The translations under genes were made by a program, and so were the position numbers. A DNA stretch of 61,527 bases, taken from positions 1-61,527 of IMG/VR virus record IMGVR_UViG_3300009506_000028; one strand, given 5' to 3'. This DNA is from a virus. Positions 41,663-49,456 of the stretch are shown here, in pieces; the first letter of the stretch is position 1, and each line of letters starts with the position of its first letter. The notes below the pieces were generated by a model. That model saw nothing but the letters and a program-made list of their open reading frames with translations. It was not told the DNA's origin and did not search any database.

Positions 41663-41944
41663 TTAGACCTTTGCTGCCCTGTCGTCAATCTTGATAGTGA
41701 CACCAAGGATGGAATGGGGCATGTTCATGTCCATTTCCTGGAGGCGCGGCGGTAGTCGCTTCACCTCCTCCTCTAACTGCTTGAATCTCACGGTAGTAAT
41801 ACAAACCCGCTTGGGCTTGATAGTAGTAAGGTTTTCATAGTTCTTAATGGTCCGGAGGATTGCTGCAAGTACCGGATACTCCTCTGTCTCATCGATCGCG
41901 CTCATAGCCATAATGACCTCCACCAGCTCTTGAATTTTTCCCAT
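41663..41944 (-). CDS. Small helical hypothetical protein (93 aa)
   Basis: A helical, charged protein (LVEVIMAMSAIDETEEYPV and KQLEEEVKRLPPRLQEMDM) with no recognised family. It is the last gene of the leftward replication/modification operon. A small gene in another frame overlaps its start. Confidence 0.6.
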   Translation of the reverse strand: MGKIQELVEVIMAMSAIDETEEYPVLAAILRTIKNYENLTTIKPKRVCITTVRFKQLEEEVKRLPPRLQEMDMNMPHSILGVTIKIDDRAAKV

Positions 41945-42006
41945 ACGCTCCGCTTTTTCGTGGCCCTGGCTGGCCTGACCGTCACTTTCCCGTGAATCTC
42001 GGCCAT
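41902..42006 (-). CDS. Possible tiny basic peptide (34 aa)
   Basis: A short frame (MAEIHGKVTVRPARATKKRS at its start) bridges the gap between two leftward genes and overlaps the next one in another frame. GGAGG lies 12 bases upstream, a little far. It is basic and Trp-rich at the end. It may be real, but the evidence is thin. Confidence 0.35.
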   Translation of the reverse strand: MAEIHGKVTVRPARATKKRSVWEKFKSWWRSLWL

Positions 42007-42007
42007 A

Positions 42008-42319
42008 TCAGTGTCTCGCCTCCCGTAGGAACTGCATCAAGGTGAGTGCCACATGTTTCCACTGCGGCCCGTTCTCCAGTTCCCACCGGTCGACGTTGTG
42101 ATGCAGCTCGTTGTGGCAAAGTCGGCACAGGGGGAAAGCCATATCATCACCGGCCTTGGTACCTGTACCACCGAAACCCTCCCCTATCATGTGGTGAGGG
42201 TCGTTTCTGGCTGGAGCGCCGCACCCTACACATGCAAGGGTACGTACATACTCCAGGTAAGCGTCGCTTTCTAGGCGCTTAATCTGTCCAGATTTAAGTA
42301 ATAACTCAAATTCGCTCAT
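42008..42319 (-). CDS. DUF968/HNH-like nuclease (103 aa)
   Basis: Two Cys pairs (CVGCGAP and CRLCHNELHH) and DPHHMIGEGFGGTGTKAGDD form a zinc-supported HNH-type core, as in the DUF968 family of phage recombination proteins. The protein could cut branched or single-stranded DNA during recombination. The start overlaps the previous gene end. The catalytic His residues are present, but activity is not proven. Confidence 0.85.
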   Translation of the reverse strand: MSEFELLLKSGQIKRLESDAYLEYVRTLACVGCGAPARNDPHHMIGEGFGGTGTKAGDDMAFPLCRLCHNELHHNVDRWELENGPQWKHVALTLMQFLREARH

Positions 42320-42908
42320 AGCCCTTATCTGGTGCGGCTGTCATAGGTTTGTGTTTTCTCTCGTGGCAACCATTGACGTGCTTGGTCAGAAGTGTAGCTA
42401 TCCTGCCAGATAGCCACTGTAGAAACCGCTCATCCCTGACGCCAAGATTATCGAAATCTCTCTTTGATAGAGAATAGGCCATTACCTCACCATTGGATTG
42501 TACCAGGCTAATCAATCTACTCAGCTCCCCCAGGTCTTCACGCTCCTCCAGGAAGACAACAAAATTCTCAAGCCGCTCAAGCCGTGATGTGTCTCTGTAA
42601 GGGACATTAAGATCCGTTGCAAGGGATTTTCTTTCTTGAACTTCAAGATACTCAAATTCCCTCACTCTTGGGCCCAAATCCATAAGTTGCGGTTTAAACC
42701 TCAGCATGCTGTAGACGCCAAGGATATCCGCAATCCTACCATCCCAATTGTCAACACTATGGCGCAGATCACGATATTCTCTCGCCCATCTGTTTCGCTC
42801 ATTCACCACCCTGTTCTGCTCGGCATCCATGAGATTGACCAGGTTCTCCATGGCGGCGATCTTCTCGCGGTGGGCCCGTTTCTGATTCCTGCCGTAGCGC
42901 TTACTCAT
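42306..42908 (-). CDS. Coiled-coil hypothetical protein (200 aa)
   Basis: The N terminus is very basic (SKRYGRNQKRAHREK), then a coiled coil (AMENLVNLMDAEQNRVVNER) and a helical body. Start at the ATG overlapping the previous stop (ATGA). No family is recognised; it may bind nucleic acid. Confidence 0.65.
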   Translation of the reverse strand: MSKRYGRNQKRAHREKIAAMENLVNLMDAEQNRVVNERNRWAREYRDLRHSVDNWDGRIADILGVYSMLRFKPQLMDLGPRVREFEYLEVQERKSLATDLNVPYRDTSRLERLENFVVFLEEREDLGELSRLISLVQSNGEVMAYSLSKRDFDNLGVRDERFLQWLSGRIATLLTKHVNGCHERKHKPMTAAPDKGYERI

Positions 42909-43303
42909 CCCTCTATTCCTGGGTGATATAAGTGCCACCCCTTCTCAAGAATCTTGTCGATAACCTCATCAAGATCTGCCTCGTTACCGATATTATCCAA
43001 GGCGTTAAGAGCAACCACACCCTGGAGGTGCCCGCACATGGCGATACGACGTAAGCCCTGGTACCGGCTGGCATCATCAGCATGCTCCTTGCCAGTAAAA
43101 CGGATAGAGTCAGCGGCCACCAGAACGATCGTACCGTCATCTTTCTCAACGACGGCAGCGGTGTAGCTTGCGGCCCCGTTTTCGCCAAACTCGTGGAAAT
43201 TAACCCCCCACTGGTGAAACAGCGCCTCGTAATCATCCATTGGGTGGAGGCCGGGTTTTCCTGGGACACGGACATGCTTCAAAACCATCACTCTTTTTTT
43301 CAT
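42905..43303 (-). CDS. Hypothetical protein (132 aa)
   Basis: The middle has YTAAVVEKDDGTIVLVAADS and later GLRRIAMCGHLQGVV. No family is recognised. It lies between the Dam-like methylase and the coiled-coil gene with overlaps on both sides. A link to the methylase is suggested only by position. Confidence 0.6.
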   Translation of the reverse strand: MKKRVMVLKHVRVPGKPGLHPMDDYEALFHQWGVNFHEFGENGAASYTAAVVEKDDGTIVLVAADSIRFTGKEHADDASRYQGLRRIAMCGHLQGVVALNALDNIGNEADLDEVIDKILEKGWHLYHPGIEG

Positions 43304-43896
43304 TGCGCTTTCCTCTTGGCTTCATTGACCTGACCACGCCACACCTTAATCAGCTCGTCAGGGATATGAATGATCTCCTCATGGGCCTGGTGAGTCTTCC
43401 AGGGTGTCCAGATAGGGATCACTGAACCTTTCGGGTTGCCAAACTGTGGTACCCCGTTGGCATCGAGAAACGGCAGCCGCCTGTCCGTGACATACACCGT
43501 CGTCGCCTGTTTTTTGATGTATTCCTGGTACCACTCAGTCGATCGATCATCAGGGAGAAGACCGACAATAATCGCCCCGTTACCTGACTCCTCTGCCGCT
43601 TTCTTGCACCACTCCAGCGGATTGGAATAGGGCGGGTTCTCCCACATAGCTGGCATTCTGTAAAGAAACTCAATCCATGACTCTATAACCTCAAGGTACT
43701 TTTGACCCCACTCCTTGGTGAGGGCGTCATCCTCCTCAGTCCAGTAGTATGGTGATACAGATGTGTGATCCTCGGCACAAACATCCCATATAAACTGAAC
43801 CCCCAGGGTGACCTCAAGGAGTTCAACAAGCTCCGGTGGGGTGGCCCGCTTATCTCGGTCCTCCTTCCTGGTTTTGCTCTCAGTGTACGCTTTCAT
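43300..43896 (-). CDS. dam: Phage DNA N6-adenine methyltransferase, Dam type (198 aa)
   Basis: The family pattern is present: RATPPELVELLEVTLG at the start, WDVCAEDHT, and the catalytic NPPY at residues 87-90 in MWENPPYSNP. Such enzymes methylate adenine in GATC or similar sites and protect phage DNA from restriction or help packaging. The ATG at 43896 follows AAGGGGG. A longer upstream start seems less likely. A second methyltransferase segment is in the giant polyvalent protein. Confidence 0.9.
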   Translation of the reverse strand: MKAYTESKTRKEDRDKRATPPELVELLEVTLGVQFIWDVCAEDHTSVSPYYWTEEDDALTKEWGQKYLEVIESWIEFLYRMPAMWENPPYSNPLEWCKKAAEESGNGAIIVGLLPDDRSTEWYQEYIKKQATTVYVTDRRLPFLDANGVPQFGNPKGSVIPIWTPWKTHQAHEEIIHIPDELIKVWRGQVNEAKRKAQ

Positions 43897-44263
43897 CCCC
43901 GCCCCCTTGATCTTCCTTGCTCTTGCGGACAATAGACTCAATGGGGCATTTCCCTTTTTGTGGACAGGTCTCACAGTCGTGATCACCGATGTTTATAAAC
44001 CCAACCTTATCGCCATATTGTTGCGCGATCTTTTCCATTTCTTCACGCGCCATCCGGTCTGTGATAGCAGGGAATTGTTTTGCTCCCTCAGCGGCGAAAG
44101 AGCGGAGGATATTGGCAAAGGATCGCGCCTGCTCCATATCCTGGGCATACACGGGCTCACCACTCTCACGACGATGGATAAAGCCGTTAGCTGCAGCTCC
44201 CATCCTGATAAGAGACTCAATCGCCTTATCGTCGACCTCAATTACAAGCTGTTTCTTACTCAT
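43880..44263 (-). CDS. Hypothetical protein with C-terminal CxxC motif (127 aa)
   Basis: A helical protein (QLVIEVDDKAIESLIRMG and ARSFANILRSFAAEGAKQF) with DCETCPQKGKCPIES near the end. GGAGAG precedes the ATG. No family is recognised. The C-terminal motif may bind zinc. It overlaps the start of the Dam gene. Confidence 0.65.
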   Translation of the reverse strand: MSKKQLVIEVDDKAIESLIRMGAAANGFIHRRESGEPVYAQDMEQARSFANILRSFAAEGAKQFPAITDRMAREEMEKIAQQYGDKVGFINIGDHDCETCPQKGKCPIESIVRKSKEDQGGGDESVH

Positions 44264-44420
44264 GACACTCTCCTGTTATGTTTTTGGATAGATCCACATC
44301 ATCCGCCTACCGGTTGGATATTCCGGTGACCCACAGGACACGAATGGATGCGGCCTCGGGGTGCGCTGTCATCATCACGCTCAAGCTCCCGCTCCTCGGA
44401 ATGATGCAGACCTAAAACTG

Positions 44421-45275
44421 TTAAAATGGTATGGATGGGTCGTAGCTAAATCCTGCCCCGTAGCTAAACCGGTTCATCATGTCGCAATGGTTCGCCTCGA
44501 TGCGATCGACCTGCTCTGGCGTCAGCTTGGTCATCCATCCGCCCGCCTCACCGTGACTGAAAAAGGTACCGTTTTGCGTCTCACGGAATCCCCTCTCTTG
44601 CTCCTGTCGCTGAACCCTGTCAAAGCTCACCGCCTCCAGTGAGGCAGCAATCTTTGCGTAGTCGTTCTCCAATCCGAAGGCTTCCACGATGGTGGTGAAA
44701 GTTGTGATCGGGGCGTTCTGCATATCTTCATAGCGGATTATTTCCACCGGGAAAACGTCGCTTTCTTTCAGCCTCAACCATGATCCGACATGGGTCGACC
44801 AGGAACCAAGCCAGTGATGAGGGGAATGATTATTCTGCTTTATGGCATAACCATCGGTGCCCATGATCTCAATCGCTCTATCAATGCTGACAGCCATGTG
44901 TTCAGCCAGCGAAACCGCCACATCACGCGGATCGCGGACGATGTAAATAGCGGAGTCAGTCAGTGATGCGGGGATCAGATGGGCATCATGTATCTTGGCG
45001 TTGGCGTTGTGGGTTTTCACCACTCGGTAGGGAGAGGGGTGTGACTGCATCAGGTGGATAAGCGCCGCATAGCGGAGCATTTCCATACTCATTGGGTCAA
45101 CCTCTCGCAGAGATAGCGGGGAGACGGTCTGGTAATACAAGGGGTGCGAGTCAAGCAAAGAGGCCTGAATGGGGGAGTTAATATCATCGATCCCGTAAAG
45201 GTAATGATTTAAAAATAACCGCACCCAGGTATTACCGCTCTTTGGATAAGACGCTAACCAGTTAATATTGCTCAT
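44421..45275 (-). CDS. Sulfotransferase (284 aa)
   Basis: The PAPS-binding loop YPKSGNTW is at residues 10-17, a KTH segment is at about 87-89, and YIVRDPRDVAVS is at 111-122. These are the two phosphate-binding motifs of the sulfotransferase family. The length is normal. The substrate cannot be read from the sequence; carbohydrates are common in this branch. GAGGAG stands before the ATG, which overlaps the previous stop. The phage has no visible PAPS synthesis genes, so donor supply would come from the host. Confidence 0.92.
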   Translation of the reverse strand: MSNINWLASYPKSGNTWVRLFLNHYLYGIDDINSPIQASLLDSHPLYYQTVSPLSLREVDPMSMEMLRYAALIHLMQSHPSPYRVVKTHNANAKIHDAHLIPASLTDSAIYIVRDPRDVAVSLAEHMAVSIDRAIEIMGTDGYAIKQNNHSPHHWLGSWSTHVGSWLRLKESDVFPVEIIRYEDMQNAPITTFTTIVEAFGLENDYAKIAASLEAVSFDRVQRQEQERGFRETQNGTFFSHGEAGGWMTKLTPEQVDRIEANHCDMMNRFSYGAGFSYDPSIPF

Positions 45276-45529
45276 GAATTGCTCCTCTTACTTGTGCCAT
45301 ATTCCACACCTACACGATAAGTCTCCCCATCAAAGACCACCTCATGGAGCTTGTGCCACTTCCCCTCACCGGTAAAACTCACCATCCCTTTCAACTCCAG
45401 GGATCGAAGCGCCAGCGCCACACGGCTGGAGTGCCTGGTGATCTCGCTGCGGCTGGTGATGGTCTCCACAGAGAGATTGTTTTTTGTCTGGCTCAGGATT
45501 GACAGGATTTCCTCCTCTAGCTTACTCAT
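45272..45529 (-). CDS. Winged-helix small regulator (85 aa)
   Basis: The sequence EEEILSILSQTKNNLSVETI, then TRHSSRVALALRSLELKGMV is a typical winged helix-turn-helix, followed by a wing strand. It may regulate the operon or act in replication. The ATG at 45529 overlaps the stop of the preceding gene; GTG and TTG codons just upstream are alternative starts. The stop overlaps the sulfotransferase start. Confidence 0.75.
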   Translation of the reverse strand: MSKLEEEILSILSQTKNNLSVETITSRSEITRHSSRVALALRSLELKGMVSFTGEGKWHKLHEVVFDGETYRVGVEYGTSKRSNS

Positions 45530-46094
45530 CACCAAGACCCTCCTTCTCGCGCCAGAACCGGTACTTTTCCATCACTGAACTAAACCGTTTCCTGGCTGAT
45601 TCGCTGTGATCAAGGTCGCGCCTGGAGGTGATTTTGCAGGCGTGATAGAGAAACATCTTTGCCCCATGCTCTGAGACCTGGTAAGCCTGGGTCCATTGGT
45701 TGCCGGAGTCATCACTCTCCACGTAGGTATAGAGGCTGGCAAAGCGCTGAAAATCGACGTTATTGCATAAAAGCCCGGCAGACCGCGCCAGCGCCCCTCC
45801 TTTAGGTTTTTCCTCCTTACCCGCTACGTCTGGCTTGCCTTCTTCCTCCTGGACACTGCTGGACGCGCCAGGCTCAGCCTCATCACCATTGCGGTGTGAC
45901 ACTTGAGCGTGAAAGACCTCAATCACCATGCCTTTGGTCTCGGCGTCCATGAAAAGCTGCCAGTCCTCTTGTGTTAGCTCAAAGCTCACACGGTAAACCG
46001 GTCCGTCTTTGGTTTTGGAGCTGGTTGGGTTGGGGTTGGCAAGGGTCAACTGAAACGGGAGATCCCGCTCTAGTGGATTGTAGTCATCACTCAC
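45522..46094 (-). CDS. Hypothetical protein (190 aa)
   Basis: The protein contains FELTQEDWQLFMDAETKGMV, an acidic linker, then a helical end with RFASLYTYVESDD and RRDLDHSESARKRF. A GTG at 46094 with GGAGG six bases upstream is a better start than the ATG at 46112. No family is firmly recognised; it may act in replication with its neighbours. Confidence 0.6.
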   Translation of the reverse strand: MSDDYNPLERDLPFQLTLANPNPTSSKTKDGPVYRVSFELTQEDWQLFMDAETKGMVIEVFHAQVSHRNGDEAEPGASSSVQEEEGKPDVAGKEEKPKGGALARSAGLLCNNVDFQRFASLYTYVESDDSGNQWTQAYQVSEHGAKMFLYHACKITSRRDLDHSESARKRFSSVMEKYRFWREKEGLGDE

Positions 46095-46470
46095 CTGGCA
46101 CCTCCACCCCATGAAAGCGGACAGGGTGATCCATGTCGGTGATCACGAAACTACACCCAAGACCGCCCGTGTTGATTCGCTGGCAATGCAGCCGCCACCC
46201 ACCGCTTGCTGTGGGCGAGATAGCACGGATCACCCCCTTCCAGCCAAGCCCCGCCCCCTTTGCCAGGTGTTCAGCGGGACGGCCCTTGTCAGAGGCCACC
46301 ACCCAGCCAACTGAAAAGGGACATGTCACCTCGGATCGTCGCGCATAGAGGCGATTAAGCTCCGCCTCTGTGTTGCGCTTTAAGGTCAGCAACTCGGAAA
46401 TGCGATTGTCGATCGCCTCCACCTCTTCAACCACCCGTGCACTACCCAGCTCATGCGACATTGCACTCAT
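46087..46470 (-). CDS. Coiled-coil hypothetical protein (127 aa)
   Basis: The first half is coiled coil (VVEEVEAIDNRISELLTLKR) and the second is a small beta domain with WRLHCQRINTGGLG. No family is recognised. It starts four bases into the end of the replication protein gene, so is coupled to it. Confidence 0.6.
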   Translation of the reverse strand: MSAMSHELGSARVVEEVEAIDNRISELLTLKRNTEAELNRLYARRSEVTCPFSVGWVVASDKGRPAEHLAKGAGLGWKGVIRAISPTASGGWRLHCQRINTGGLGCSFVITDMDHPVRFHGVEVPGE

Positions 46471-47435
46471 CGCTCGCTCTCCTCTTGGTTCATCCGCCTA
46501 TCTGCCTCTAGCTCCAGGGTTCGGCGGTATTGGTCGTAAGTTTGAGATCCTGGTTTCGGGTACCCGTACTTTTCCGCCCATGGCATCATGGCGTCTTTGT
46601 CTCTCGGTACCGTGAACCGCTCAGGTCTTGCTCCTGGTCGCGGTGGTGGGTTAGGGAGATCCCAAGCCTCCAGGAATGACTTATCGGGGCCGAAGAAAGT
46701 AGCCGCCATCTTGACCACCTCTGTCCCGATTTTACCGGTGTCACTGCAGTAAGCGGCATACCTCACCGTACCGTCGTACAGCTCCGCCTCGCTGTGACCC
46801 TCTTTGCGTCTAGCATTCCAGGCACGAAAGGCCCGCTTTTTCGGGTTATCCCCCCCACGCTTTGGGTAGATCCCCCACACTTCCTCAAACTCATCCGGGT
46901 AGTCCATTTTCACAGGGACGGATTTTCCCGGTGACTTTGGTTCTGGCTTTATGGTTTGAGGGGTCATGTCGAAGTGGATCACAGTCCCTCGGATCTCCTC
47001 AAGGTCGTCATCAGACATGTCAGGTTGCTTTTCCTCGATGACCTCAGGAGGACTTTGAGGCGAGTCATAGGACATTGCTTTTTCTGTCTCTGTCTCTGTC
47101 TCTGTCTCTGTCTCTGGATCATCAAGGTGATATCGCTCTGATATCACGCTGATATCATCGATAATAAGAAACCCCTCAAGCTCAATAATGGCGCGGGCTA
47201 CAGCGGTGGTGTCCATGCGTAAGCGGAAAGCAATGTCCTCAATGTCCGGCAAATTGCCCTCCATGTCCTCATCCTCGGATGCAATCAGCCAGATACCGAT
47301 TAAAACGCGAAAGGATCGGTCTGATATCAAGTTGATATCACGTTGATCCAGTATGGCTTTATGCAGCTTAATCCATGGGGGGCGTCGGTCTTTGAAATGC
47401 TGAAACGTCGCCCAGTTTCTCACCCTAATGCACAT
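46467..47435 (-). CDS. Replication initiator-like protein, lambda O-like organisation (322 aa)
   Basis: Residues about 1-110 form a winged-helix-rich DNA-binding part (RVLIGIWLIASEDEDMEGN, then IAFRLRMDTTAVARAIIELE). A Thr-Glu linker (residues about 108-118) is followed by a Pro-rich linker. The C-terminal domain has FEEVWGIYPKRGGDNPKKRAF and FFGPDKSFLEAW, which is common in phage replisome organisers. The gene itself contains two clusters of phased TGATATCA sites, as lambda O contains its origin. GGGAGGGG precedes the ATG. It probably recruits the host helicase. Confidence 0.8.
   Translation of the reverse strand: MCIRVRNWATFQHFKDRRPPWIKLHKAILDQRDINLISDRSFRVLIGIWLIASEDEDMEGNLPDIEDIAFRLRMDTTAVARAIIELEGFLIIDDISVISERYHLDDPETETETETETEKAMSYDSPQSPPEVIEEKQPDMSDDDLEEIRGTVIHFDMTPQTIKPEPKSPGKSVPVKMDYPDEFEEVWGIYPKRGGDNPKKRAFRAWNARRKEGHSEAELYDGTVRYAAYCSDTGKIGTEVVKMAATFFGPDKSFLEAWDLPNPPPRPGARPERFTVPRDKDAMMPWAEKYGYPKPGSQTYDQYRRTLELEADRRMNQEESER
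47083..47116. repeat. TCTCTG microsatellite inside the replication gene
   Basis: Five full TCTCTG units (47087-47116) preceded by a partial one. They code an alternating Thr-Glu linker. The length can change in steps of two residues without a frameshift. Confidence 0.9.
47128..47157. repeat. Iteron cluster 1 (TGATATCR, 11-bp phase)
   Basis: TGATATCG at 47128 and TGATATCA at 47139 and 47150 are spaced exactly 11 bp apart. The 8-bp words with A at the end are palindromic. They lie inside the replication gene and could be the initiator's binding sites, forming an origin with the neighbouring repeat. Confidence 0.8.
47322..47351. repeat. Iteron cluster 2 (TGATATCA, 11-bp phase)
   Basis: TGATATCA at 47322 and 47333 with a degenerate TGATCCAG at 47344, all in 11-bp steps. 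It is 194 bp from cluster 1 and inside the same gene. It is probably part of the same origin or an autoregulatory site. Confidence 0.78.
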
Positions 47436-47449
47436 CCCACACCCCTCCC

Positions 47450-47734
47450 CTACACACCGGCTTTGTCGGTGTCTTTAAGCGCCTGTTTTCCCTTATCAGT
47501 GATGATGTATTTAGTAGGCCGTGGCCCCGGCTTCCCCATGTTGCGCAACTTACGTGAGCTAAGAAGGCCCTCATCAATCAGGTTTTGTATCACAGCGTCA
47601 CGCTTGTCACCCGTCACTTTGTAGTAAACAAGCTGGTCGCCCAGGGCGGACCGTGTAATACCCCCCTTGCCATCCTGCTTTTCTACCAGATGGAGAATGG
47701 CATGCTCCTCAAATTTCAGAACTCGATTAGTCAT
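47450..47734 (-). CDS. Winged-helix DNA-binding protein (94 aa)
   Basis: The sequence FEEHAILHLVEKQDGKGGIT, then KRDAVIQNLIDEGLLSSRKL and KYIITDKGKQAL is a winged-helix fold of the MarR/PadR type. It is the first gene of the leftward replication operon; the ATG at 47734 follows AGGA. It could control the divergent promoters just upstream. Confidence 0.75.
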   Translation of the reverse strand: MTNRVLKFEEHAILHLVEKQDGKGGITRSALGDQLVYYKVTGDKRDAVIQNLIDEGLLSSRKLRNMGKPGPRPTKYIITDKGKQALKDTDKAGV

Positions 47735-47763
47735 AGGTTTTTTCCTGTTTAATGCCCTTGCGT

Positions 47764-47774
47764 AATATACCATA
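47764..47774 (-). promoter_or_regulatory. Leftward extended -10 block (TATGGTATATT)
   Basis: TATATT (plus 47764-47769) is preceded by TATGG, identical to the block at 38687-38697. A TTGACA further upstream (plus TGTCAA near 47793-47798) is too distant for a normal spacer, so the extended -10 may dominate. It serves the operon starting with the winged-helix gene. Confidence 0.55.
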
Positions 47775-47780
47775 GTCCTC

Positions 47781-47786
47781 TATAGT
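47781..47786 (+). promoter_or_regulatory. Possible rightward -10 box before the ERF gene
   Basis: TATAGT with TTGCGT 17 bases upstream is a moderate sigma-70 match, 39 bases before the ERF start. The gap at 47735-47824 thus appears to carry back-to-back promoters. Confidence 0.4.
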
Positions 47787-47809
47787 TGGGGTTGTCAAAT
47801 CAAAACACA

Positions 47810-47827
47810 AAAGAGGAAAGTGTCATG
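47810..47827 (+). promoter_or_regulatory. Conserved translation-leader box, copy 3
   Basis: AAAGAGGAAAGTGTCATG ends in the start codon of the ERF gene. It is identical to the box at 39982, in a different operon. Confidence 0.75.
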
Positions 47828-48682
47828 CCAGAATTTGGTAGTGAGAAAAATCTCGCTTTGTGGGATGCGGTGGAGAAAACAGACTCCGCTTATACCAAGG
47901 AGTATAGCGGCGCTGGTGGCTTCTCCGGTACCTCTATTAATGTCACCTACCTGGTGAAAAAGGCCACTAAATACCTTGGGGCGCTTGGTATTGGGTGGGG
48001 TTATGAGATTGAAGAGGAGCGCTACGATAGTGGTGCACCGCTTTCGGTTAAAGGTGAGCCAGCCAAGGACGCGGAAGGCATGACCGTCCGCGCCATGGTT
48101 CACACTATCAAACTCAAGTTTTGGTACCGCGATCCACAAACTGGAGACCGTGGTGAGCTTGTTCATTATGGCCACACTCCTTATGTCTACGCTAATAAGT
48201 ACGGCGTTCAGACCGATATGGAGGCACCGAAAAAATCCCTCACTGACGCCCTGAAAAAATGCCTGTCAATGCTCGGCTTTGCTGGTGATATCTTCATGGG
48301 TCTTTATGATGATATTCATTACCTAAATGAGATCAGGGATGAATTCGCTATCAAAAAGGCCGATGACAAGGTGGCGGAGAAGGCTAAGCAGGAATCGGAG
48401 TTCGAGGACTGGTATGCCAAGGTCGTTGAGCAAGTGGAGAACGCAGTCAATATGACCATGCTGGAGGCGGTATTCAAGGGGGCTGCCCGTAAGTTGGCCT
48501 ATCGTAAGGATGATATCAAGCTCATGGAACTGACCAAGCTAAAAGATGCAAGGCGTGAGCATTTTGAGAAACTTGCTAATGCCGTGAAACCACAAAAAGC
48601 GGCACCAAACAAGAAGGCCGCGCCAGCAAAAAACCAACCCGTAACAGAGGAGAAGTCAGAAAATGAGCCAGAAACCAAGTAA
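47825..48682 (+). CDS. erf: ERF-family single-strand annealing protein (285 aa)
   Basis: The N-terminal part (SAYTKEYSGAGGFSGTSINV and YLVKKATKYLGALGIGWGYE) and the central DMEAPKKSLTDALKKCLSML fit the ERF superfamily of phage recombinases. These anneal complementary strands in recombination-dependent replication and genome circularisation. Residues about 190-285 are helical with a Lys/Ala/Pro tail. The start follows the conserved leader. It is followed by Gp157 and SSB, usual partners. Confidence 0.88.
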   Translation: MPEFGSEKNLALWDAVEKTDSAYTKEYSGAGGFSGTSINVTYLVKKATKYLGALGIGWGYEIEEERYDSGAPLSVKGEPAKDAEGMTVRAMVHTIKLKFWYRDPQTGDRGELVHYGHTPYVYANKYGVQTDMEAPKKSLTDALKKCLSMLGFAGDIFMGLYDDIHYLNEIRDEFAIKKADDKVAEKAKQESEFEDWYAKVVEQVENAVNMTMLEAVFKGAARKLAYRKDDIKLMELTKLKDARREHFEKLANAVKPQKAAPNKKAAPAKNQPVTEEKSENEPETK

Positions 48683-49286
48683 CCAGGAACCGCACCTCTA
48701 TGAGTTGACAGGCGAACTCGTCGCCCTGCAGAAACTCGCGGAGTCAGAGGATGGCATCCCGGATGAGGCCTTTAACGACACATGGGAATCCTTGATGTTC
48801 CCGGTGGAACAAAAGGCGGAGGCGCTGCTCAAGGTAGTCAAGAATATGGACTCATCGGTGGAGATCCTGGATAAGGAAATAAAGCGCCTTACCGCCAGAA
48901 AGACGGCGATTAAAAACCGTCAGGATAGCCTCCGTGAGTACCTGCGGATGAATATGGTCCGCGGCAACATCAACAAGATCACCTGTCCATTGTTCGGTAT
49001 CACCCTGGCAAAGGCCACGGACCAGCTTGAGATCACCGATGAGAAGGAGCTCCCGGATGACTACATGAAGGTAGAGACGGTGATCACCCCGAAAAAGAAG
49101 GAGCTCCTGGACGCGCTCAAGCAACTCAAGGCCATCACGGCACAGATGAAAGAGGACGGTGGCGATCCTAACGAAATCGGCAAGCTGCTCAAGGATATCC
49201 CAGGCATCGAATACGATGATCAAGGGTTCCCTTACCTTCCAGGTGCCAAGATTATCGAAGGCAAGCGGTCACTGAGGATCAAATAG
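48663..49286 (+). CDS. Gp157-family protein (207 aa)
   Basis: The pattern LYELTGELVALQKLAESEDG, then a helical MFPVEQKAEALLKVVKNMDS, and a beta part with FGITLAKATDQLEI is the siphovirus Gp157 type, often called a host-nuclease inhibitor. This type is often encoded near recombinases. The long N-terminal coiled coil is typical. GGAG precedes the ATG. The exact function is not established. Confidence 0.85.
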   Translation: MSQKPSNQEPHLYELTGELVALQKLAESEDGIPDEAFNDTWESLMFPVEQKAEALLKVVKNMDSSVEILDKEIKRLTARKTAIKNRQDSLREYLRMNMVRGNINKITCPLFGITLAKATDQLEITDEKELPDDYMKVETVITPKKKELLDALKQLKAITAQMKEDGGDPNEIGKLLKDIPGIEYDDQGFPYLPGAKIIEGKRSLRIK

Positions 49287-49456
49287 TGGATGGTTTTCAG
49301 CAAAAAATCGTCTCCAGGGCATTAGATAACCCCGATGTTCTGACTGAGTGGGAGTATATCTTTATCAACTCCATTGCTGATCGTGACCGTCCCCTTACCG
49401 AAAGACAGGAGGCGGTCCTTAACCGCATCCTCAAAAAACTGGATGAGGCGCTATGA
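49286..49456 (+). CDS. Small helical protein with GTG start (56 aa)
   Basis: A GTG overlapping the stop of the Gp157 gene opens a 56-residue frame, with a helical body (SRALDNPDVLTEWEYIFINS). It ends inside the next small gene. GAGGATC upstream is a modest ribosome site. No family is recognised. The codon pattern and overlaps make it plausible. Confidence 0.6.
   Translation: MDGFQQKIVSRALDNPDVLTEWEYIFINSIADRDRPLTERQEAVLNRILKKLDEAL

Noticed and set aside
44309-44377. Tiny leftward frame of 22 codons upstream of the sulfotransferase stop
   Set aside because: It has a passable ribosome site but no supporting overlap or recognisable sequence; the 157-bp gap may only be a spacer.
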